NCBI GenBank assembly: GCA_015179045.1
Contig: WHUZ01000008.1
Span: 248,001-312,000, forward strand
Reading direction: 5' to 3'
DNA length: 64,000 nucleotides
Source of the DNA: Kalaharituber pfeilii
Lineage: Eukaryota > Ascomycota > Pezizomycetes > Pezizales > Pezizaceae
How positions within the stretch are numbered: the first letter of the stretch is position 1; the number at the start of each line of letters is the position of its first letter. Under the pieces are notes generated by a model. That model did not search any database. It saw nothing but the letters and a program-made list of their open reading frames with translations, and was not told where the DNA came from. The translations under genes and the position numbers were made by a program. This document shows positions 9,793 through 20,233 of this stretch, one piece after another.

Positions 9793-10147
9793 TGGGCTAT
9801 GGCGAGTGTGAAGGCGTGGAGGAAGGAGAGGAGAGAGGTGGAGAGGAGAGAGGAAGGAGAGGAGAGAGGAAGGGGAGGAGAGAGGTGGAGAGATGTGGGA
9901 AGGAGAAAGTCATGGAGTGGAAGAGGGGAGCATCGCGCTTCCCGATGCAGAAACCAGAAGGACCGTCCGGAAGGTTCTGGAATCAGGTTCTAGAAGGGGA
10001 GAGGAGGGTGGAGCGGCGATGTGTATGTAGAACTTTCTTTGTTAACCCTGTCTCCGGGCTTGGAGGGCTTGCCCAGGGACCCTGCCATGGCTTAGCGCTA
10101 CAAGCGGGGTTACGTGATTTAAAGAAAAAAAAAAAAAAAAAAAAAAA
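9793..10147 (+). mobile_element. Lineage-B LINE 3' fragment
   Basis: A purine-rich (GAGAGGTGGAGAGG-type) segment followed by the B 3' UTR, CCTGTCTCCGGGCTTGGAGG, the hairpin CCCTGCCATGGCTTAGCGC ... GCGGGGTTACGTGA and poly-A. A clear TSD was not found. Confidence 0.7.
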
Positions 10148-10638
10148 GGAGCGAGACCTGCATTCCGAGCGGACCCTCAAAAAGATCTAGCGGTGGACTA
10201 GTGGGCCTTGGTAGCTGCAAGGAAGCCTGAAAACCTCTGGGTGGTCCTGAATCCAACATGCCAACCAGGCCGGTCCAGGTCAACCAGGCCATTTACGTAA
10301 ATTCAAGCGATTTTAGAATTTATCCCAGATGGATTAGATTTTAATAGTCCTGTATATTTCCACTATCAGTAATTGACAGTCGCCCATTAGGTATCATCAT
10401 CGAAGAATTGAGTCCCGTCTGTTGTATTGTCTGGAAGGTCCATCATTTCTAAAATATTTGTTAGTATATATACTTGAATATAAAGTGTGATACATACCTT
10501 TTTCTTTTTTGTTAAGCAAACATGCTCTCACGCAATACATGCTGTCATGCAACATAAAATATATACTGTAAAAAAACGTCGAGTGATATGGTACAAAACC
10601 TCTCGGGGCAGGCACTTTCTGCCTGTACGCACACTGGC
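10148..10638. other. No gene recognised
   Basis: Contains GGCC-rich words (CCAGGCCGGTCCAGG, about 10266-10290) like those in the hAT-type element at 16574. CCTCTCGGGGCAGGCA ... TTTCTGCCTG at about 10600-10627 resembles the terminus of the MULE at 45803. Both are single ends without partners here. Confidence 0.35.
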
Positions 10639-11416
10639 CGTTTTTCCCACTTATGATCGCCTGGTCTCAGCCTGGGCCTCAGCTTGAGTCCCAGCTGGCC
10701 ATGGAATTGCCCCAAAATACCGGTAGCCTCCGCTTGTCTGAGAGTGCTTTCACTTGATCTGCCAGTAGTATGTATGGCAACGCATAGGGCAGAAAGATTT
10801 TTTTGCAACGGTAGCCCCATGCATTTTTCCTAACGCTAGACAAGTAGGGACAAGTGGTAATCACCAGGACATAGTCTGTGCCCTAGTTTCAAGTCACCTG
10901 CGGGCATTACCTAGCTATTTTTGAAAATTACTTGTTTAAGTTATAAATTCTAATATCATACTGCATATTTTTTTTGCCAATCTTGCATTTTTGTGAGATT
11001 ATCTTGACATTACTCTCTGCCATAATTGTGAACTACGCAATGAAGTTATAGGTTTGCTCTCTGGGCATGAAAACAATAGAGTAGTAAGTATAGAGTTACT
11101 GATTGTGATACCTATTGCTATTATACTTGTATATCTTATGCATGCAACGCTCACTGACACTCTACCTACTATGATTATGGTGACCTGTGACCTTGAAGGC
11201 AGGCCAACTCAGCACATTGCTGAACGGAGTTTACAAATATGTATTAGATATTAAGGCTCACCTAGTGCAAGTGCTGAGTAGAGCGCACAATACTTGTATG
11301 AGAGCAGTACACAGCCAAATATGTACTGAGTACATATATGCGATAGGATGGTCATATATGATAATCGCAGTTATAAATTGCATAGAGGACTAGCGGATTT
11401 GCTAGCCAACTATTTT

Positions 11417-11674
11417 TTTTTTTTTTTTTTTTTATATATTATCATTACTCACATGCTACCTTATGGGCTATGGCAATATTAAGTATATAGGGAATAAGTA
11501 AGGAGAGGGAATAGAAAGAACAAAAAAGTAATTACGTAGCATAGAAAAGTAAAAAGCCCATTTTATCCTTTGTGTTCGATCTATTTCATCAGTTCCACTA
11601 GTGGGTCTCCTTCTCCTTTGCCCTACTCTATACTGTCTTTTTAGCCTAATGGACTGGCAATTCTCTATGCTTGC
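11417..11674 (-). mobile_element. Old lineage-A LINE 3' fragment
   Basis: Poly-T at 11412-11433, an eroded hairpin (ACTCACATGCTACC / GGGCTATGGCAA), then 3' UTR and CACTAGTGGGTCTCCTTCTC, which matches the C-terminus-coding region of the copy at 20201. Flanks TGCTAGCCAA and TGCTTGCCAA (about 11407 and 11665) may be a diverged TSD. Confidence 0.6.
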
Positions 11675-12459
11675 CAAAAGTCAGTTATATCAGATATATA
11701 GTACTATGACTATTTCTTGCTATCTGTTACGGGCTCACTGCAACCATAGATAGGCGATTGGTTGATGCAAATATGACATGAGCGACGTATGATAGCCGAT
11801 AGCGTTGCAGTCGCATAAATGAGTATAGTAAGCATTGCTAGTTAAGTATGTTTTAGCCTGGCAGACGGTAACTCTCTGCATTTACCACCTCCATTACACT
11901 ATCACTCATACCACCTGTTGGTATTCGTACTCACTGTCACTCATATACCACTACTCCTACCTGCTGTTGTACATACCTCTCACCATGGTACCTTTCTGCC
12001 CTATGGTCCTTGCATATAGTATAGAGCATATGTAGTTGCTAGCTTATATTCTAGTATGTCTGTCATGAAAATGCAAAGGATAAGTATGCAATAAAACAAT
12101 TACTAGTACAGTGTCTTATTATTTTATTGATTTGAGGCTAAAGAAATAGAGATGATCAATCAATCTCTACTAGTAGGTTGTTCTCGTCTAGTAGGTATTT
12201 GTCTAGTATAAAAAAAAAATAAATGCATGGATATTGCAAGCCTCATTCGTGCGTAGCAAGCCTCTACCAACTACATCAGTACGCAAAAAATCTTTCTGCA
12301 CTTTCGTCCCTATGCGGTGCTGTACCACTGGCAGATTAAGTGAAAGAGAAAACCTTTTGTTCCCCCCTGTTTTCATGACGCCACTGAGATTTTTCCCCTG
12401 TTCAAGTTTCGGATGATCAACTAATACTATTTTATTTAGTCTATTCGTAATATTACATA

Positions 12460-12893
12460 GCATTGTACTCCAATACAATAAATCCTTAATTTTACACATT
12501 TATAGTGAAATATGCAACCATTGAATCTTTAATATTGTTGCATATTTAATGTATAATTTCTAGTCACATATTTTTCTCAAGTTCGCAATAAAATATGCTA
12601 TAAGAATATTATATTGAACTTTAATTATGCAATTAAGAAATAAGAAACTCCTATGCTTTATTTAATCCATTTTAATATTGTAGTTCTATGTAATATTCTA
12701 GTATTATGAACTTGAAAATGAAATATGCGACTAGAATATAAAATATATAACCAGGATATACACAAAATATGCAACTAAATATATATAAAATATGCGACAA
12801 GATATATTGTATTGAATTTCAATATGCGACTACATTGAAGTTTAATGGTCGCATATTTCACTAGAATCAATGCCTTATTGCATTGAAGTGCGG
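12460..12893. repeat. AT-rich core with repeated AAATATGCRAC words
   Basis: The loop of the 12341-13012 inverted repeat is very AT-rich and holds about seven copies of AAATATGC(A/G)AC or close variants (near 12509, 12590, 12719, 12764, 12787, 12818 and, inverted, 12849). Regularly repeated subterminal words of this sort are known transposase-binding sites in some DNA transposons; that role here is inference. Confidence 0.5.
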
Positions 12894-13190
12894 TGATATG
12901 TAATATCATGAATAGACTAAATAAAATAATATTAGTTGATCATCCGAAACTTGAACAGGGGAAAAATTTCAGTGGCGTCATGAAAGCAGGGGAAAAGAAA
13001 GGTTTTCTCTCAAGTGAAAGCACTCTCAGACAAGCGGAGGCTACCGGTATTTTGGGGCAATTCCATGGCCAGCTCGGACTCAAGCTGAGGCCCAGGCTGA
13101 GACCAGGCGATCATAAGTGGGAAAAACGAACCCGCCCAACGGGTTCTCAGCAGAGGCAGAACCCACCCGTTGTAGTGGGTCGGGCGGGTC

Positions 13191-14311
13191 TTTTTTTTTT
13201 TTTTTTTTTTTTTATATCATTAATCGCATGCCGCCCTAAGGGCTTGGCGATACTGTGCTATATAATTAAAAGAAAATTAATTTCCACGACCGAAGCTTCC
13301 CGCCTAAAAACCCCAAGCCTAAAACCTATCCTAACTCCTTGTATTTCCCGCTGTTTCCAGTGGTCTTTTTTTTTATTTTTTTTTTTTTATATCATTACTC
13401 GCGTGCCGCCCTGGGGGCTATGGCGAGATTAGTTACATGAGATTAGATACATATGAAGGTAGAAGAAAAGGAATAAGAAAAGATCCTGTGTGTCTCCTAT
13501 GCCCCTGCCCACTCCAAGATGTCTCTAAGTGGGTCTGTGTCCTTGCTCTTCGGAGGAGTGACCAAGTCTTGCATGCCTCCTGGCCACTTTCGTTTCCATG
13601 TCCTGCACCTAGTGAGCACATGTTCAGTAGTCTCCTCCTCCTCCCCACACCATCGACATTCTGGGCTGTCTGCTTGCCCGAATTCGTACTGCCATTTCCG
13701 TAGTAACTTGCCGCCCAGTATTCCTGCTAGTGTGGCTATGTGTCGGCTTCCAAGTCTTGTCAAGGGACGGTAGCTGAGCCCTAGCCGGTTTCTCTCTGTG
13801 GCGCGCTGATGTCTCGAGGTTTGTCGTATCCCATCTTCTGTTATGGTTTCATCTTGGTAGGGGAGGCATGTGCCTATTTTCGCAGCTGTGTCTGCCTCGG
13901 TGTTCCCTTTGACTCCTATATGGGACTTGACCCACATCACTGCAACGTCCCAGTCACCTCGGTCTGTTCTCGCTTTCCAGGCGTCTCTAACCAGTTTTGC
14001 CGGTCCTTTGTGGGTGGGCTCTCCCTGGGCGATCTTTAGGAGCTTGGATATCGATACCTTAGAGTCGGTTATGATCAGGAGTTCCCCAGCTTGATTGCGT
14101 AATGCTGCGCTCATGGCAATGAGTTCTGCATCATTGACAGTAGTCTGTTCCCCTAGGTATGTGGAAGTAGAGGTGTCTTTTGCGTAGGTGCCTAGGCCTG
14201 TCTTGTAATCTATCCTGCTCCCGTCAGTGTATCCATTGGTCTTGCGGGAGGGAAAGCGGCCAGCAGTCTACCTCACCCCCGTCCCCTTTCGGCTTCATAC
14301 CGGCACGCCCT
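13191..14311 (-). mobile_element. Outer lineage-A LINE fragment
   Basis: TSD GGTCGGGCGGGTC (13178-13190 and 14312-14324). Poly-T and hairpin at 13191-13260, then 3' UTR; the body is interrupted by a second lineage-A LINE at 13368-14232. The target is a small CCCGACCCG-rich sequence at 13135-13190 / 14325-14350. Confidence 0.8.
13368..14232 (-). mobile_element. Lineage-A LINE fragment with intact RNase H frame
   Basis: Flanks CCAGTGGTCTT (13357-13367) and CCATTGGTCTT (14233-14243) form a TSD with one mismatch. One open minus-strand frame of about 205 codons (13497-14114), extended upstream by YTDGSRIDYKTG-like codons, covers the RNase H domain: NDAELIAMSAAL, LLIITDSKVSISKL, MWVKSHIGVKGNTEADTAAK. 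The finger CRWCGEEEETTEHVLTRC and WKRKWPGG follow. TDS retains the catalytic Asp and NTEAD the later acidic residue. The copy starts exactly at the RNase H domain, so RT is missing. Tail: hairpin ACTCGCGTGCCGCCC / GGGCTATGGCGAG. Confidence 0.9.
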
Positions 14312-14344
14312 GGTCGGGCGGGTCGGGTTGCGGGTTACCCGACC

Positions 14345-15150
14345 CGTTTGCGCACGCTACTTAATTAAGGAAGCCCTGAAGACACCAATTGGAGACAGGT
14401 TGGTAAGAGAGATCGCTAAGAACTGGATATGCAACTTGTCACGCGGCGGCAAGCTGGTGCTGCTAAGGGATACGGCTGGTTCAGGGTAACAGTAGTTTCG
14501 CAAGGGTTGAACGGCAGAGGCTTGACAGGAGAGGCTTGCAGGTAGTAGTTCAGCGGTTCCAGTTCAGCGGCGATGGCAGGCTATGGTGAAAAGGCCGAGA
14601 AGACCAAGTACTGAATTAGATCTAGGGATTGATAAGAATAACAAGAGCATATGGACTCCGAGGAACCATATCCGTCTATTAAGAAGCAAGACAACAGACA
14701 AGGAGAGAAGGAACTATTTACATGAGGGCAAGATAGAGCCTATATATACATGATAGGTTCATTACCTAAGAAACATAATACAAAGGTAGAAGCTGCGACG
14801 AGGGCAGTAGTAAGAACAGAGCGGTGAAGGCAGAGTTTTCATGGCAGGGAGGCTATACTGGCAGGCGGCTATACTAGCAGGCGGGCTGTACTGGCAGGCG
14901 GGCTATACTGGCAGGCGGGCTGTACTGGCAGGCGGGCTATACTGGCAGCTTGCTAGCTACCTATAGCTAGCCGGTTCTATGAGCTTGCCGGGAGGCGGTC
15001 ATGACTTGCCGGTGGTCGTGGCTTGCCGGCAGTCGTGGCTTGCCGGCAGTCGTGGCTTGCCGGCGGTTGTGGCTTAGTGTGCGGAGACTGTAGGGCGTGG
15101 GCTGTGACACAACTAAACTCTGGCAGAGTAGAGAGAAATACGAGTGGTCA
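14345..15150. other. Unassigned non-coding, possible LTR remnant
   Basis: Holds a TATA-like CCTATATATACATG near 14735 and the two minisatellites described separately. No gene and no paired LTR were found. Confidence 0.3.
14855..15078 (+). repeat. Two adjacent ~18-bp minisatellites
   Basis: About six units of GGCTATACTGGCAGGCG (with alternating CTGTACTGG units) at 14855-14950, then about four units of GTCGTGGCTTGCCGGCA at 15008-15075. Units within each array differ by one or two bases. Confidence 0.85.
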
Positions 15151-15154
15151 TAAT

Positions 15155-15690
15155 TCTGAAGTTAGACAAGGATATCTAGCCTTCCAGTGCAGTCAGCAGA
15201 GGTTTCGCCCAGAAGGCTTCAGAGGATGGGGGGATGTGGAAAAGAACTGGAAAAGGACGGCAGAGAATGGGGAGGAGTGGGATGAGTTGGAAAGGTTCTT
15301 TTCCGGGATCAAGTTTTAGGAGCGCGCCGCGCGATAATTTTCGGGCCGGTTTGCGAAGGTGTGGAGGGTTTTTAGTGCGCCGCGCGGTTTACCGACCCGG
15401 GTCGGGAAAAATTCGCAGGTTGCGAAGGTGTGGAGGAAACTGCGAAATTTGCCGTCGGGGAAGTTTGCGAAAGTGTGGGGAAGAGGGGAGGGGATATATA
15501 GTGGGGCCTCCTTGAGGCAGAAACCGGAAGGTCTGTCCGGAGGTTTCTGGAAGCAGGTGGTAGAAGTAGATAGAAAGTTCTTTGTTTGTTAAGCCTGTCT
15601 CCGGGCTTCGAGGGCTTGCCCAGGGACCCTGCCATGGCTTGGCGCTGTAAGCGGGGTTATGTGATTTTAAAAAAAAAAAAAAAAAAAAAA
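15155..15690 (+). mobile_element. Lineage-B LINE 3' fragment
   Basis: The plus strand encodes the ORF2 C-terminus from LAFQCSQQRFRPEGFRGW to WDELERFFSGIKF and stop. The B 3' UTR follows, including a duplicated GTTTGCGAAGGTGTGGAG-like unit, then hairpin CCCTGCCATGGCTTGGCGC ... GCGGGGTTATGTGA and poly-A. The TSD is unclear. Confidence 0.8.
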
Positions 15691-15729
15691 GACCATGAAA
15701 GTGTAGAGGCCAATCAACCTAATCAACTG

Positions 15730-15792
15730 GCCCTGCCATGGCGAATAGCTGCATGCGGGGTCATGTGAAAGAAAAAAAAAAAAAAAGAAAAA
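15730..15792 (+). mobile_element. Hairpin-only insertion, lineage B
   Basis: TSD AACCTAATCAACTG (15716-15729 and 15793-15806); GCCCTGCCATGGCGAATAGC, TGCATGCGGGGTCATGTGA and an A-rich tail. Confidence 0.95.
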
Positions 15793-15919
15793 AACCTAAT
15801 CAACTGTATCGGGAAGGTTGGAGAAAAGATAATGGCCAGCAGGCTTCAGAAGAAAGACTACCTCTTTCACAGGCTGCAGCTTGGAACCTGGAAAGGAAGG
15901 AATGCGATCTCGGTAATAA

Positions 15920-17330
15920 TTTTTTTTTTTTTTTTTTTTAAATCACATAACCCCGCTTGTAGCACGTGGCCATGGCAGGGCCCCTGGGCAACCCCTCGAA
16001 GCCCGGAGACAGGCTTAACAAACAAAGAAATTTCTATCTACTTCTACCACCTGATTCCAGAAACCTCCGGACCTTCCGGTTTCTGCCTCAGGGAGGCTCC
16101 ACTATATATCTCCCCCTCTCCCCCCTCCCCTCTTCTCCACACATTCGCACCCCGGCAAGCAAACCTCCCCGACGGCAAACCGCACGGCCGCCTAGAACCT
16201 GATCCCGGAGAAGAACCTTTCCAACTCATCCCACTCCTCCCCATTCTCTCCTGTCCTTTTCCAGTTCTTCTCCATATCCCCCCATTCTCTAAAGCCTTCT
16301 GGGCGAAACCTCTGCTGACTGCACTGGAAGGCTAGGTGCGCCCCCGTCTGGGCCTCCCCGCAGCTACACTTCTCCGATCCCGCCACTCCCATCCTCTTCA
16401 ACCACACCCTGCATCTTCCTCTCTCCAGTCGCAATGCTGTGAAGTTGGACACCGCCGTCCCCTTCTTTGCCCACTCATCAGCCTTCTCATTCCCTGCAAT
16501 TCCGATATGAGCCTTGACCCACATCAGTTTCGCGTCCCCTCCCTTCTTCTTCCTCCTCGCCACGGCATCCACCCAGTGTTCCCAACGGGCCGGCCTGGGC
16601 CATAGAAATCTAGGCCGGCCGTGAGGTCCGCCCGCGCCGGTCCAGGCGGCCTGAATGTTTCAGGCCGGCCCAGGCCATTGAGGCCATTCAGGCTACAGTG
16701 TGAGTTAAGTTATACAGTAGCTATATACAGAACGTACTCTAAATTCTACTCTAATGTTTAGGATTTTGCTTGCTGATTTTACACCGCCAGTATCGCTTTC
16801 CATTAGCCATGCACAGCTTCACCATACTGTCAAATCCAACTTTGTCGCACCAGATTTTTGTAACCCAAATTCCAGAAGACTCGATATCGGCATCAGATGG
16901 GACTGCAGGGAATCGTCGATGCAAGATCAAAACTTGAACTGCACTATGGAGTAAAGGAATCATCATCGCCAGTACCGGTGGTTGGAATGTCTGTCTCCCT
17001 GCAATACTAATAAGAAATTAGTATATAGTCAAGCGATACAAAAAAAAATTACTTACCTGAATACCTGCGAAAAGCGCTGCTCAATAAAAAAAAGTCTAGA
17101 TAGTTATCCGAAAATATTGAAAGGTTCATATTAAATCCGTGTCCAAGTAACCTGAAGGTGGCCCCTGAAATAGCCTCATAACCAACCCTCCTGCCCCTGA
17201 AATTGCTTAAACGGCCTGGCCGGTTGGGAACACTGCATCCACCACTCTCCTCACATCCTCGGTTTTTCCCTTTCCCTCCCTGCCTGCCTTCTGGATCGCC
17301 ATGATGGCAGCCTCAGAATCTAAACAGATC
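15920..17330 (-). mobile_element. Lineage-B LINE copy interrupted by a hAT-type element
   Basis: Poly-T and B hairpin at 15920-15990. On the minus strand, after removing 16574-17243, ORF2 reads through ICLDSEAAIMAIQKAGRE (RNase H, about 17290-17325), DAVARRKKKGGDAKLMWVKA, HIGIAGNEKADEWAKKGTA, then NFTALRLERGRCR, finger CSCGEAQTGAHLAFQC and WDELERFFSGIRF. This is the longest lineage-B ORF2 tail in the window with no internal stop between the RNase H motifs and the end. The 5' side stops within RNase H. A TSD was not resolved (GGTAATAAT versus GGTAGTAAC at the flanks). Confidence 0.85.
16574..17235. mobile_element. Non-autonomous hAT-type element
   Basis: A 662-bp element with perfect 13-bp terminal inverted repeats CAGTGTTCCCAAC / GTTGGGAACACTG and an 8-bp TSD CATCCACC (16566-16573 and 17236-17243), the hAT hallmark. 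Subterminal GGCCGGCC-rich blocks sit at both ends. There is no transposase. The central 16750-17100 part is also found, diverged, at about 60840-61370. Removing element plus one TSD restores the LINE reading frame. Confidence 0.95.
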
Positions 17331-17606
17331 AGTACAGAGGGTAGTAACTAAGGTACAGAGGTGTCTCACAGGATGGAAAGAGTAGCATGGGTGACAGCAG
17401 ATGTTAAAGGAGGCTTTAATATCATGAGGAGAGAGTAATGATATATAAAAAAAAAAAAAAAAAATTCCTGTTAGGGAATATAATGAAATAAAGAAGTACA
17501 AACCCCGTAAGGGGGTTTGCCATAAGCTGAGACCCTGCATGCGGGGTTACGTGACCAAACAAAAAACAAAAAAAAAGGAAAAAACAAGAAAAGGTTTTAC
17601 CAATTA
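17331..17606. other. Unassigned, with two eroded LINE tails
   Basis: GAGAGTAATGATATAT plus about 20 A (17430-17463) looks like an old lineage-A tail, and ACCCTGCATGCGGGGTTACGTGA (in two parts, 17531-17553) like an eroded lineage-B hairpin. No gene. Confidence 0.35.
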
Positions 17607-17619
17607 TATGTACAGTAAT

Positions 17620-18229
17620 TTTTTTTTTTTTTTTTTAATACCATTAATCGCTTGCCGCCCTATGGGCTATGGCGATGTCTTAAATACACAAACGTGATAA
17701 GTGAATGCAGACTAAGGAAATACAAATGGTAAATGACGCTGGAACTAAAGAAAAAGCCTCCTCACTCCCCAAGCATCTCCACCAGCTTCTTCAATGGGTC
17801 CTCCTTCCCCCCCTCGCCTCGGGGGGGTTCTCTGACGTGCTCTTCTCCCCCGGGCCACCTCCGTCTCCACACCCTGCACTCGTCTAGTACGTGTCTTATT
17901 GTCTCCTCCTTCTCCCCGCACCATCTGCATTCGGGGCCATCCTCTTCTCCTATATGCCATCTCCACGCCCGTAGCCCCTTCCCCCATAACAGTCCCGCCA
18001 ATCGTCCTGTCATGTGTCCAAGCCTCTCCAAGGGTTTGTACGACAACCCCAGCCGGCTCCTCTCCACGGCTCTCTCTCTCCTGCCCCCCTGTCTCAGTCC
18101 CGCTTCCGTTATCATCTCCGGTTCGATCTGTAGCGCCGTGCTCACTCTGGCCGCCTCGTCCGCTGCCTCGTTTCCAGGGATGCCTTTGTGTCCTTTAACC
18201 CATAGCACAGCCGTGTCCCAGTCGCCTCG
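17620..18229 (-). mobile_element. Lineage-A LINE 3' fragment (RNase H C-half)
   Basis: A 610-bp insertion, TSD TATGTACAGTAAT (17607-17619 and 18230-18242). The minus strand is open from GDWDTAVLWVKGHKGIPGNE through AADEAARVSTAL, finger CRWCGEKEETIRHVLDEC and WRRRWPGG to the stop near 17762. Hairpin ATCGCTTGCCGCCC / GGGCTATGGCGAT. It belongs to the same sub-branch as the copies at 20201 and 59401 (LRAWRWH rather than LKEWRF). Confidence 0.95.
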
Positions 18230-18312
18230 TATGTACAGTAATAAAATACTTTGCTGCGTGCTATATTGATATGCACCAACAATTTCTCCAAAACGAGCAT
18301 AGATGGACAACT

Positions 18313-19680
18313 TCACATTGCTTCGCTTGTCCGAACTTGCAACATCTCAGGACACATTGAACCTGTCCTGACCCCATCTGCAGCCAACTCCATAGGAACT
18401 GGGGCGGCTGAAAGCTCAGCCTTGTATACCGCCACTTGCCGCACTGGGTTACTTATTAATAAGTCATCAACTTCCAATTCTGCCACATTGTATCCAGTAA
18501 CCAAGGGCCCTGAGTCTGGACCGTTTGAAGCTAGCTCCAACGGGCCTATACGGTCATTGTCTTGCAATCGTGATGACAATACAGTCATTCTCTGCTTGCG
18601 CTTCCTCCAGATTCTAATGCTAATAGCAACCAGAAAGACTCCGATCAGTGAAGAGGTGACCACGATTGCTGCCACGGCGCCGGTTTGAAGTCCACTACCT
18701 CCACCTCCTTGACGATTATTCTCGTTTGCTTGCACTGGTTGCCCCAAATTTAATTTTGGAAGGTATGTTGGAAACACGCTGCCTGAATGGAGCGTTCGGG
18801 TCGCGATAACAGTGATCAGACTTGAACTGTAAGGTTCTGTGCTTGTTACGTGTGGCTCAGTAGCCATCGTCAATGTCTCGGTGGACACTGGTCCAGCAGG
18901 GCTTGAGCGCTCTTCGTCAGCGCTTGTTTGGTTTCCAATAGTCACTGTGTCGGATAATACGACCGTTTGCGTTGTGCCAGCTTGGGTTATCGTAACAACG
19001 ATGACCGTGAGAAATGTCGAGACTGATATGCTGGGTTGAACTTCGACGTAGCCGACACATGATGGGCGAGGAAGGCAGGAGAATCCACTAAGTTATCGGA
19101 ATATACCAGTAAGAGGTTAAATGTCAGTTCACACACATCCTCATCATGTCATTAGGATCCCTGGTACAGTTATACCTGCACCAGCTCCAAGCTGACTTAC
19201 ATTGGGCAGCAGCCGAACCGATATCCGACCTCCTGCAAATACAATGCCTCTTCATGGACCTTGTCGCCCTCATGTTCACACAAAGTGTAGGAGGGTGGGC
19301 ATGCAGTTGCTGTCCTCACAACCTCACAGCAGCCTGTCTCTCCACGAACCGTGCATTCGTTAAAATTTGGCAGGGTGCACAAGCGAGCCATCCTTTTTCG
19401 CTTTGGTTCACTTTTATCATGGATGTGTAGATTGGGCACGTAGGTCTTGCAGAAGCTTACAGCCCCGGATGCCGCAAGAAAATGAGTGATTCGATGATCT
19501 TAATGTCGGTGCGGACCTTTTTGGGCTTCTATCTGGAAACGGTGTGGATTATTGTCGGTGGAAAGTATTGTGGAGTTGATCAGGAACGCAGTCAAGGACG
19601 TAAACAAAGATGCGCTGTGAATTCATCCCATGGATGCGCGATTAAAAAATATAAGAAATTCAGAGAAGGGTGCCCCACTT
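18313..19680 (-). CDS. Cys-rich single-pass membrane protein, copy 2
   Basis: Two exons are clear on the minus strand. The upstream exon (from 19201 rightward) encodes a Cys-rich domain (LCTLPNFNECTVRGETGCC, EVVRTATACPPSYTLCEHEG, YRFGCCP); donor GTAAGT at 19195-19200; a 113-nt intron; acceptor TTAG at 19088. The last exon, 18313-19087, is open throughout (about 258 codons): FSCLPRPSCVGYVEVQPSIS, a Ser/Thr-rich stalk, one membrane span (AVAAIVVTSSLIGVFLVAIS), a basic RIWRKRKQR stop-transfer, and an acidic cytoplasmic tail. ATG with AATTCACAGCGC near 19630 aligns with the signal exon of copy 1, but one extra base relative to copy 1 breaks the frame, so the start is unresolved. The layout resembles fungal surface sensors. 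It differs from copy 1 in lacking the second Cys cluster. No insertions interrupt it. Confidence 0.7.
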
Positions 19681-19689
19681 TTTCACTTC

Positions 19690-20187
19690 AACCGTGTAAG
19701 GATTGCAACGCAGCTGAGCTTTGACCAAGTATTACTCTTATTGGTCAATATGATGCTGCCCGACGAAGCTCCAAATTCTGAACAGATATACCGGTACTTG
19801 GGCGGCAAGGGTAAGTCTTCAGAAGCGTGAAAAGTTGGATATAATATGACAGGGATAGTTGCTAGGATTGTTTGTTATGTAGAAAGTATTGTTTACTCTA
19901 CGCGCATACTTTCCTACACGCTTCGCATGGTTACACGCTTTTTTTTTTGTTTCAGACCCGCTCGCATAAGTCTAGTTCCAGTCACAGCAAATCCGCAGAA
20001 GCCTGCATAATAGCGAAATGAAAATCACAGGCACACGCAAAGATTTTAATCATGAAATTCGCAACCGAGAAACTACTCGAGATGAGCGCCTCCGAATTAC
20101 AGTTTTCCCTTGCTATACCGGATACTCTCAGGCTACTACATTCCGTTCGCATACAAAACCCTCTAGCTAGACCGGACGCACTAAGCA
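19690..20187. other. No gene recognised; shares a repeat with 58600-58790
   Basis: TAGCGAAATGAAAATC ... CGAGAAACTACT at about 20010-20090 recurs at 58690-58750, and CTTGCTATACCGGA near 20110 resembles pogo/Fot1-type terminal sequence. An eroded DNA element is likely. Confidence 0.4.
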
Positions 20188-20196
20188 TACCGGACC

Positions 20197-20233
<37 letters not shown>

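Larger units (their letters stand above)
7835..9800 (-). pseudogene. Cys-rich single-pass membrane protein, copy 1 (disrupted)
   Basis: Paralogue of the gene at 18313-19680. From right to left (minus strand) it encodes: a hydrophobic signal-like stretch (LLVSIIAFLISSAIHW, about 9640-9695); a Cys-rich domain (RLCTISNFNECI ... GCCEVVRTATAC ... SYTLCEHEGD ... YGFGCCP, 9021-9220); an intron (8817-9019, donor GTAAGT); a FSCLPRPSCV block; a second Cys cluster absent from copy 2 (NQCNAQASSDLCLRN ... YQCKCDTARIALDCYRFCAD, about 8480-8640); a Thr/Ser-rich stalk; one membrane span (VSSLIGVLLIAMSIRIW); and a basic then acidic cytoplasmic tail ending at 7835. Frame breaks occur near 8165 and 8440. The signal exon is cut by a LINE fragment (9321-9595) and flanked by a hairpin insertion (9715-9766). 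The architecture suggests a cell-surface sensor or wall protein; no specific family was recognised. Confidence 0.7.
10639..13128. repeat. Inverted repeat split by a second inverted-repeat element
   Basis: The right arm 12894-13128 (about 235 bp) is matched in reverse complement by two separate left pieces, 10639-10757 and 12341-12459. The gap between the pieces (10758-12340) begins and ends with its own inverted repeat of about 55 bp (ATCTGCCAGT ... GCAGAAAGATTTTTT). Read directly, a fold-back element received a second TIR-bearing element in its left arm. No transposase reading frame is evident in either. Confidence 0.65.

Noticed and set aside
10595..10640. MULE terminus similar to that of element no. 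2
   Set aside because: Only one end resembles CCTCTCCGGACAGGCAG; no inverted partner or 9-bp TSD was found.
17899..18198. Plus-strand frames over the LINE at 17620-18229
   Set aside because: Shadows of the well-supported minus-strand RNase H/zinc-finger frame.
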